From: Symbiodinium natans
Taxonomy: Eukaryota; Sar; Dinophyceae; Suessiales; Symbiodiniaceae
DNA: 64,000 nt
Direction of reading: 5' to 3'
Assembly (NCBI GenBank): GCA_905221605.1
Contig: CAJNDS010002168.1
Span: 915,765 to 979,764 of the forward strand
Positions 52,619 through 60,726 of the stretch are shown here, one piece after another. The notes beneath the pieces are model-generated. The model was not told the origin of the DNA. It worked only from the letters and a program-made list of their open reading frames with translations, and did no database searches. Made by a program: the position numbers and the translations under genes. Positions within the stretch are counted from its first letter, which is position 1. Each line of letters starts with the position of its first letter.

Positions 52619-52711
52619 AAGATGAGATGCGACGGGATCGCGATGCTCGGATGCGCTCCGGCTTGCATTGCGAAGCTGCTTGCAAGCCGCTGTTGCCTAT
52701 ACGCTTTGTTG
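52619..52711 (+). CDS. Candidate internal exon, unknown protein
   Basis: The acceptor GGGCAG lies at the very end of a TTTAGGG array, and the donor is GTCAAG. 30 residues: DEMRRDRDARMRSGLHCEAA and CKPLLPIRFV. A second frame (62 codons from an ATG at 52622) is also open. Confidence 0.4.
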
Positions 52712-54479
52712 GTCAAGTCAAGGGCCTACTCCGAAACCCTCAGCCCTCAGTCGCTCCACCCCTCAACACGAAACTTTCAGAATGTTCAAACCCTAAACCC
52801 TAAATCCTAAACCCCAAACCCTCAACCCTAAATTCCCACCCGGCCTGCTTAGGCCGTACCCACCCTTTTCTAGGGTGCCTGGACCCAGAATTATACCCGG
52901 CAGCGAGATACACCTTTACTGGATGGACAATGGGTGGTGACATTGGTGGTCGAATACAGCCCCTAGGGCTGAGCGTTGCTTTAGGACCACTTACGTGGTG
53001 CCTTATATTTACAAGCGAAACCCCAGGATCCTCCTCTTGATGAGAATACCCTAAAGCCTGCGCCGGAATCCTTCGGAGGACGTTTCCTTGCGGGGGTACC
53101 CCCTCAAAGGGTTTTTTTGGTCCCTGCCCCCCCTTCCCCCCCCCAACCCCCCCCCTGGCCCCCCCTCGCCCTTCTGGCCTTGTGGTCCCCCCACCTGCCC
53201 CCCACTCCTCTTCCGGCCCCCTACCCCTAACCCCCCGACCCCCCCGACCCTCCGTGCCCCCCCCCCCCCCCCCGGCCCTTCCGAGGCTTCGTCCTTTGTC
53301 TGCACAAAAATGTTTGGTTTCATCGAGATTTGAATCGTTTTCATGGTGGGAATTGAGGGCGACAGCCCTAAACCCTAAAAGGTAGTGGTTTGGGTGGTGG
53401 CCTGTGAAAGCTCACAGCGGGTGGGGAGAAAGAACCCAGCACCAATGAAATTGTTGGATTGCATTGAAAAAAGATGCCTTCGCGTGACACGCCGCCCCCC
53501 CACACCCCTGGGTGTGTAGGGGCGCCATTTACACATGGTACTTACTGCCGCTGCGCGGCGAGACGCCCTAAACCCTAAACCCTGAACCCTAAACCCTAAA
53601 CCCTAAACCCTAAACCCCTAAACCCCTAAACCCTCAACCCTAAACCCTACACCCTAAACCCTAAACCCTAAAGGGCCAAGCCGCGGAGCACATCTGCGAG
53701 TCGAGCAGCGAGGCAGCCAGCGCACCCCAGCCTGGGAAGGAGGGCCCTGCAGTTCCGAGCTTAGGGGTTTAGGGTTTAGGGTTTAGGGCTTTGGGTTTAG
53801 GGGTTTGGGGTTAGGGTTTAGGGCTTTAGGGGTTTAGGGGTTTAGGGGTTTAGGGGTTAAGGGGTTTAGGGTTTAGGGTTTAGGGTTTAGGGTTTAGGGT
53901 TTAGGGTTTAGGGTTTAGCGGTTTAGGGTTTAGGGCTTTAGGGTTTAGGGGTTTAGGGCTTTAGGGTTTAGGGTTTAGGGCATTAGGGCTTTAGGGCTTT
54001 GGGGTTTAGGGGTTTAGGGTTTAGGGGTTTAGGGTTTAGGGTTTAGGGGTTTAGGGTTCAGGGTTGAGGGTATAGGGTATAGGGTCGAGGGCTCGGAAAT
54101 CCCCCCCAAAAAAAATAAGGCCCTGGGTCAGAAGCTCTGGTAGAAGAGTACAAGGGGCCCTAAACCCGAAACCTGAATCCCTAAACCCTAGACCCTAGAC
54201 CCTAAACCATAAACCCTAAACCCAAATTAGGGTTTAGGGTTTAGGGTTTAGGGGTGGTTCCTTTTTCAAGGCCCCCTAAGGGAATAGAAGGGGCCCATAC
54301 TAAAAGTATGTTCAGTGAACCCGTCCTCCAAAGGCAAGGTACGGCAGGGCAAAACGAAAAAAGTCAAAGCCCAATGTTCCGAAAAAAAGCTTCTGTACCC
54401 CGAAGCCCTAAACCCTGAACCCTAATACTAAAACGGTTAGGGCTTGTATCCGGCTTAGTGAAGTTCGGGTGCCCAAAAC
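52712..54479. other. Unique DNA, poly-C tract, arrays; no firm gene
   Basis: Unique 52840-53100; C-rich tract 53105-53275 with runs up to about 16 C; CCCTAAA 53568-53668; GC-rich spacer 53669-53757 open on both strands; TTTAGGG/TTTAGGGG 53762-54085; unique 54245-54470. Confidence 0.6.
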
Positions 54480-54532
54480 CCTAAGGAGAAAAGCAAAGCC
54501 GCAGTGGGTGAAGTTCCCATCCCAGTCGTAGC
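54480..54532 (-). CDS. Candidate internal exon, unknown protein
   Basis: Acceptor CCGTGCAG; 17 residues YDWDGNFTHCGFAFLLR; donor GTTTTG, itself a repeat-like GGGTTTTGGG. Contains an NFT glycosylation-type site. Confidence 0.42.
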
Positions 54533-54609
54533 CTGCACGGGCTCGCAAAGGCAGGACTTAGGGCTTAGGAGTAGAGTATAGGGCGGCTTAGGGGTGTAGG
54601 GTGCAAGGG

Positions 54610-54737
54610 TTACTTGGGGGTTCATGGCTAATAATAACTAGGGCTATAAGTGGGATACCTCTAGTCATAGCTGGCTATGACCTTATTGTTAAGGTACTTC
54701 TGGCCCTACTTAGGACTGTCCATGAACCTTCAAGTAG
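54610..54737. mobile_element. MITE-A-related foldback element
   Basis: Ends TACTTGGGGGTTCATGGCTA and CCATGAACCTTCAAGTA. The internal sequence differs from the 27-33 kb copies, so it is a second subfamily. Confidence 0.6.
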
Positions 54738-55046
54738 AGCTTAGGAACCTAGGGCGCAGAGATGCGGTTTAGGCTAGGGCCCAGAAACCCTGAGCCCTAC
54801 CCCCTGAGAAACACGCGATAAACCTGACAACCCGAAGTGTCTGAAAACCGGGTTGAGGGTTTGGGGTTTAGGGTTTAGGGTTTAGGGTTTAGGGTTTAGG
54901 GTTCAGCAGCTCTGGGTCGAGCAATCTCTAGTAGAGCCGCTGTCTGGACTCTAGAAAAAAACCCACCCACCCAGAGAATCCCAAAACATTAAGAAATATA
55001 AAGTTCACATTTTTCCTCAGTAAGCCCTGTCCTCCAACCTCATTTA

Positions 55047-55590
55047 TTCATTCTGCTCGTGTTTTTTGTCATTCTGCTTGGTTTCCATTCTGCTCGTATG
55101 CGTTTCTTTCTGCTCGTATTCATTCTGCTCGTATTCGTTCTTTTTCTGATCTGTTCGTTCTCGTTCCTGCTCGTATTCATTCTGCTCGTATTCGTTCTCT
55201 CTCTGCTCGATTTCATTCCGCTCGTTTTCGTTGTTTTTCTTCTCGTATTCATTCTGTTCGTATTCGCTCTCTCTCTCTGCTCGATTTCAGTCTGCTCGTC
55301 TTCGTTCTCTCTCTGCTCGTAATCATTCTGCTCGTATTCGTTCTCTTTCTGCTCATATTCATTTTGCTCGTGTTCGTTCTCTTTCTGCTCGTATTCGTGC
55401 TTTTTCTGCACGCTCTCTGCTCGATTTCAGTCCGCTCGTTTTCGCTCTTTCTGCTCGTACTGAGTCTGCTCGTACTCATTCTATTTCTGCTCGTATTCAT
55501 TCTGCTCGTATTCGTTCTCTCTCTGCTCGACGTCAGTCTGCTCGTATTCGTTCTCTTTCTGCTCATATTCACTTTGCTCGTGTTCGTTTT
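55047..55590. repeat. CTGCTCGTATTC tandem array
   Basis: Alternating 15-bp and 21-bp sub-units (CTGCTCGTATTCATT and CTGCTCGTATTCGTTCTCT plus CT), each starting CTGCTCG. Open in several frames because the 36-bp period is a multiple of three. Confidence 0.9.
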
Positions 55591-55700
55591 CCCCGGTGAC
55601 CCTGCCTATTTTTGGCCGTCTTGTTGGTTGTGTTTGGCACACTTTAAGCTGCCTGGCTTCCACATGGTTGCTTTCCAATTAGTGCCCCGGTGACCTCGCC

Positions 55701-56661
55701 TCATGTTGGCTCCTGCTCGTAGGGTTTGATGAGAGGCCTAGAGGTTTGTCGTATGTCCCCTCTCTTCGTGCTCGTAGGGTTTGTCGTATGTCCCTCCCTT
55801 CATGCTCGTAGGGTTTGATGAGAGGTCTACAGGTTTGTCGTACGTCCCCTCCCTTCGTGCTCTTAGATTTTGTCGTATGTCGCCTCCCTTCGTGCTCGTC
55901 GGCTTTGTCGTATGTCCCTCTTTGTCTGCTTGCAGAGAATCCCAAGAATTAAGAAACTGAGGTTTTATTTTCAGAGGTTTGTCGTATGTCCCCTCCCTTC
56001 GTGCTCGTCGGCTTTGTCGTATGTCCCTTTTCTTCTGCTTGCAGAGAATCCCAAAACATTGAGAAATGTGCGGGTTTATTTTAGAGGTTTGTCGTATGTC
56101 CTCTCCCTTCGTGCAGTTGCTTTTCCCCACTCCACCCTCGGACCACCCAAGATGAGAAACACTGAGAAGGGGCTGCTGCGTTGCCCGGCCCCGCAAAGCC
56201 TTCATCTTGATCTGGCCCAGACCCAGGTTTTCAAGCCCAGAATAGGGGTCATGTTGGCTCCTGCTCGTAGGGTTTGATGAGAGGCCTAGAGGTTTGTCGT
56301 ATGTCCCCTCTCTTCGTGCTCGTAGGGTTTGTCGTATGTCCCTCCCTTCATGCTCGTAGGGTTTGATGAGAGGTCTACAGGTTTGTCGTACGTCCCCTCC
56401 CTTCGTGCTCTTAGATTTTGTCATATGTCGCCTCCCTTCGTGCTCGTCGGCTTTGTCGTATGTCCCTCTTTGTCTGCTTGCAGAGAATCCCAAGAATTAA
56501 GAAACTGAGGTTTTATTTTCAGAGGTTTGTCGTATGTCCCCTCCCTTCGTGCTCGTCGGCTTTGTCGTATGTCCCTTTTCTTCTGCTTGCAGAGAATCCC
56601 AAAACATTGAGAAATGTACGGGTTTATTTTAGAGGTTTGTCGTATGTCCCCTCCCTTCGTG
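55701..56661. repeat. 413-bp segmental duplication in a ~36-bp array
   Basis: 55701-56113 and 56249-56661 are nearly identical (offset 548 bp; two or three differences seen). Each is built of units with GGTTTGTCGTATGTCCCCTC and CTTCGTGCTCGT. Further units run to about 56890. Confidence 0.85.
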
Positions 56662-57452
56662 CTCGTAGGGTTTGTCGAGAGGTCTACAGGTTTGTCGTAC
56701 GCCCTCTTCCTTCGTGCTCTTAGGGTTTGTCGTATGCCTCCCTTCGTGCTCGTAGGGTTTGTCGTATGTCCCCTCCCTTCGTGCTCGTATGGTTTGATGA
56801 AAGGTCTACAGATTCGTCGCAGGTCCCTTCCCTTCGCGCTCTTAGGGTTTGTCGTATGTCCCCTCCCTTCGTGCTCGTCGGCTTTGTCGCATGTCCCTTG
56901 TCTTCGCGCTTGCTTTCCCCAGACCGAAGGTAGAACCAAAAGTGTTGGTCCGGATTGACAAAAAAACTAATTTGTTAACCTCCTGTTTTGTTTTCCCCCA
57001 CCCCACCCTCGAACCATTCCAGTTCGAGCCAATCCCCAACCCACCCTAGAACCAACTACCCGTATTCGTTCTTTGTTGTCGGGGTGGGGGCGGGGTGCTG
57101 CTTGCTTACTTACTGGGTTTGTTCGTGCTTGCTGGGGCGCTGATTGCTTACATTCTGGATTTTTGCTTTGCTTGATGGGGCGCTGATCTAAAGTTCCCCG
57201 GTGACCGTGCTGGCCGTCTCGCTGGTTGTTTTGGCTGCCTGGCTTCCACATGGTTGCTTTGGAATTAGTGCCCCGGTGACCGCCTGTGTCTGAAAGTTCC
57301 CCGGTGACCGTGGCTCTTTTTGGCTCTCACCCCGCAAAGCCTTCATCTGGCCCAGACCCAGGTTTTCAAGCCCAGAATGGGGGTCTGGGCCAGAAGAGGC
57401 GCTTCAGAGGCCATTGTGTCATTCGTGGTTGGCAATGGTTTTCCGCTTGGGA

Positions 57453-57708
57453 GGGGGGTGGGGGGGGTTGGGGGGATGGAGAGGGTGGGCGGGCTGTGGG
57501 GCGGGGGTGGGGTGGGGGGGGTGGGGGGGTGGGGGGGGGGGTGGGCGGGGGGGTGGGGGGGTTGGGGGGGGGGGTGGGGGGGTGGGGGGGGGGGGGTGGG
57601 GGGGGGGGTGGGGGTGGGGGGTTGGTGGGGGGGTGGGGGGTGGGGGGGGGGGGGGTGGGGGGGGTGGGGGGGGGGTGGGGGGGGGGGTGGGGGGGGTGGG
57701 GGGGTGGG
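57453..57708 (+). repeat. G-only tract with scattered T
   Basis: About 255 bp of G runs (3-13) separated mostly by single T, with four C and a few A near the start. Potential G-quadruplex and R-loop DNA. It sits directly before the 21-bp array. Confidence 0.95.
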
Positions 57709-58263
57709 AAAAAGCCGTGGCCATTGGCAAAAAAGCCGTGGCCATTGGCAAAAAAAGCCGTGGCCATTGGCAAAAAAGCCGTGGCCATTGGCAAAAAAGC
57801 CGTGGCCATTGGCAAAAAAGCCGTGGCCATTGGCAACTTTCCCGTGGCCATTGGCAAATGCCACTTGCCAATGGCCACGGCTTTTTTGCCAATGGCCACG
57901 TTCCCCATTAAGGTTGGGGCCCAACCTTAATGGGGAACGTGGCCATTGGCAAAAAAGCCGTGGCCATTGGCAAAAAGCCCGAAAAGTTGCCAATGGCCAC
58001 GGCTTTTTTGCCAATGGCCACGTTCCCCATTAAGGTTGGGGGGCATTTTGTGCGAATTGGGTTTGAAAAACCCATTTTGGCGACCAACCTTAATGACATT
58101 GGTGGCCATTGGCAAAAAAGCCGTGGCCATTGGCAACTTTCCCGTGGCCATTGGCGAATTTGCCAATGGCCACGGCTTTTTTGCCAATGGCCACGGCTTT
58201 TTTGCCAATGGCCACGGCTTTTTTGCCAATGGCCACGGTTTTTTTGCCAATGGCCACGTTCCC
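57709..58263. repeat. 21-bp A-tract array with alternating orientation
   Basis: Unit GCCGTGGCCATTGGCAAAAAA (21 bp). About seven units forward, then blocks in reverse, forward, reverse, forward and reverse, joined by a TTCCCCATTAAGGTTGGG module. Unit length and A6 tail match the unrelated-core array at 61647-62020. Confidence 0.92.
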
Positions 58264-58421
58264 CATTAAGGTTTAAATTATTATATGATAGAGAGAGTTT
58301 AGGGTTTAGGGGGGTTGGGGTTTCATCCCTGGAACTCCCGAAACACCTGAGGGTTTAGGGTCTAGGGGTTAGGGTTTCGGGCGTGGGGTTTAGGGTACAG
58401 AAGCTTAAAGGTTCCGTGCAC

Positions 58422-58511
58422 CCTTTGTCCTGGTCCCGAGAAGGTGTTGTTGAAGATGTCCAGGTGGGAGCACGAGTCCACATCCAGTGCCATGCCGCAT
58501 GTATCTACCAC
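58422..58511 (-). CDS. Candidate internal exon, unknown protein
   Basis: 30 codons between acceptor GCCCGAG and donor GTGCAC: VVDTCGMALDVDSCSHLDIF, then NNTFSGPGQR. Contains an NNT glycosylation-type site and two cysteines. Two plus-strand frames over it lack splice support. Confidence 0.48.
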
Positions 58512-60726
58512 CTCGGGCAGGGTTTCGGGGTTAGGAGATTTGGAGTTTGCGAGAATTTGTGGACTTTTAAGGGGTTTTCAGGCTTTGGTTTACCCTTCAG
58601 GGTTAGGCCTTAGGGCTATGCCTTTGGTTTTATGGGGGCCCTGTGTAGCAAGGACCTCATACTAGACCAAGGACTTCATGCTCAGGTCCAGACAACCAAA
58701 GGACAGCCCCAAGCCCCTCAGCCGTGAAGCCTCTTAGCCCTAAGCTCTAAGCCCTAAGCCCACAACCCTAAGCCCAAAAACCCACACCCTAAACCCTAAG
58801 CCCTCAACGCTGAACCCCAAACATAGTAGGACAGCCCCCTAAACCCTAAGTCCTTCTAGGTGTGCATTCCGATGGGTTTAGGTTCCCAGAAAACTCGCTT
58901 TGGGCTTGAAGCAGAAGTGGGGAACATCTGGGCTCTTTGCGGTTCCCTAAACATACAACCGACTCTGTGTTTCATGTTTAGAGATCGGGGTTTAGGGTGT
59001 AGGGTTGGAAGGTGTAAGGTTTGAAGGGTTTAGGGTTTAGGGTTTTGGGTTTAGGGTTTCGGGTTTAGGGTTTAGGGCTTTAGTGCTACGGCCTGGTTGG
59101 CGTGGACGATGGCGCCGTCCCAGTTGCCACGGCAGAAGAAGCCTCCAAGCAGCTCTGAAGGGACTGCAACCGCCAAGGTTTAGGGTTTAGGGTTTAGGGT
59201 TTAGGGTTTAGGGTTTAGGGTTTAGGGCTTAGGACTTAGGGCTTAGGGTTTAGGGTTTGGGGTTAAGGGTTAAGGGTTAAGGGTTTGGGTTTAGGGTTTA
59301 GGGTTTAGGGTTTAGGGTTTAGGGTTTAGGGTTTAGGGTTTAGGGTTTAGGGTTTAGGGTCCAGGGCCCCAAATCCCAAACCCAAACCCCTAAACGCCAA
59401 AGAAACCAACACTAACCCCTGAACCCTTCTACACCGAACCACCCACCCTAAAACAAACTCCGAACTAGGTACACAAGGACAGCTTCCCATAGCTGAGCAA
59501 GACCCTAAACCCTAAACCCGAAACCCTAAACCCTAAACCCTAAACCCCCGGCCTGCACCGGCCGGCGCCTCACCGTCGCCAGGCGGTCTGCAGGCGTAGC
59601 CACTTCTCCGGATGGTCGTGAGGCGGACCTTGCAAGGTGTTGAATGAAGAAAGGGTTTCGGGTTTCGGGTTTAGGGTTTAGGGTTTAGGGTTTAGGGTTT
59701 AGGCTTTCGGGTTTAGGGTTCAGGGTTCTACCCAAAAAAGACCATACTTTAGAGAACTGATCATATGAACACTGCACAGGGGCTGCAAAGCGGATACTGC
59801 ATTGGCACTAGGGTGGCTGGGGCTCCGGAGTTAGGGTTTAGGGCTTAGGGTTTGGGCTTAGAGTTTAGGGTTTAGGGTTTAGGGTTTAGGGTTTAGGGTT
59901 TAGGGTTTAGGGTTTAGGGTTTAGGGGTTAGGGTTTAGGGTTTAGGGTTTAGGGTTTAGGGTTTAGGGTTCAGGGTTTAGGGTTTAGGGTTTAGGGTTTA
60001 GGGTTTAGGGTTTAGGGTTTAAGGTTTAGGGTTAGGGCTGAAGGTTTAGTTAGGGTTTAGGGTTTCGGGTTTAGGGGTTTAGGGTTTAGGTTTTAGGGTT
60101 TAGGGTTTAGGGTTTAGGGCTTAGGCTTCGGGGGTTGGGGTTTCCAGATTGCTTTGGCAATACGACTAACCATACGAAGTCCGCACTCCTCCGCCTCTTT
60201 CACCCTCGAACCGTTTGGTCTATGCCTGTTCCTTGCACAAGCCTGAAGTCCTAACATCCGGACATGCCGAGTTCTGCCAGGGAAGTGCCCATCAGCGAAC
60301 TACTGTTACTGGCAAAGAGAGGAATTTCGGCCTCGGCTCACTTCCCGAAAACCCTCTGCCGCAGAGGGTGTACAAAAGACTGAGTTTGCCTCAAGAGTCC
60401 CCGAAGCCCTAAACCCTAAACCCTGAACCCTAAACCCGAAACCCTAAACCCTAAACCCTGCACTACATCGGGCACTTGACCACGGCCCAGCTTGAGCTAC
60501 ACCTTCGTGCTTCTAAGGGGGAGCGTGGCTTAAGGGGGCGTAGGGGGAGCGTGGCTTAGGCACTGCTGTAGAGGTCTGTGGGGGGAGGCTCTTCAAGGAT
60601 TGCTTTGGGGATCCCCTTTCCCCTTTGAGGCACCAGTCAGAAGCCCCAAGGGTGCCCTTTTTGGTTTAAAGGGGACTATGAGGGAACCCAAACCCCAAAC
60701 CCTAACACAAGGGAATAAAGGCCTAC
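58512..60726. other. Arrays with possible 3' exons of the 60727-63193 gene
   Basis: TTTAGGG arrays 59177-59360 and 59840-60120; CCCTAAA 59500-59548 and 60405-60456. If the gene at 60727-63193 continues, in-phase minus-strand segments are available at 60509-60457 (HEGVAQAGPWSSARCSA; donor GTTTAG), 60355-60310 (GFSGSEPRPKFLSLP; donor GTAACA), 59807-59773 and 59628-59574 (donor GTGAGG). Their frames were chosen to fit, so the support is weak. A spacer at 59087-59160 is open in two frames on the minus strand. Confidence 0.35.

Larger units (their letters stand above)
54954..58296. mobile_element. Composite array element with ends shared with 61585-62051
   Basis: Left end (54954-55008): an A-rich start, CCCACCC repeats, then AGAATCCCAAAACATTAAG and TTCAC. 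It matches 61585-61637 base for base over most of its length. Right end (58272-58296): TTTAAATTATTATATGATAG then AGAG, matching 62031-62051. Between them lie four different arrays: a 36-bp (15+21) CTGCTCGTATTC array, a ~36-bp GTCGTATGTCCCC array with a 413-bp duplication, a pure G/T tract, and a 21-bp A-tract array. Short modules recur inside (CCCCGGTGACC at five places; AGAATCCCAA at 55933, 56041, 56483 and 56589). No transposase or other gene is visible, so it would be non-autonomous. Many long frames are repeat translations. Confidence 0.6.

Noticed and set aside
55040-56939. Long frames, including a 251-codon minus-strand one
   Set aside because: Translations of 36-bp repeats and of the 413-bp duplication; both strands are open and the peptides are periodic.
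57286-58358. Seven overlapping frames of 100-237 codons on both strands
   Set aside because: They are translations of the G tract and the 21-bp array, open because the periods are multiples of three or lack stop codons; no non-repeat protein sequence is present.
59574-59628. DnaJ-like reading of a minus-strand spacer
   Set aside because: No HPD motif and the frame does not join in phase to the neighbouring candidate exons.
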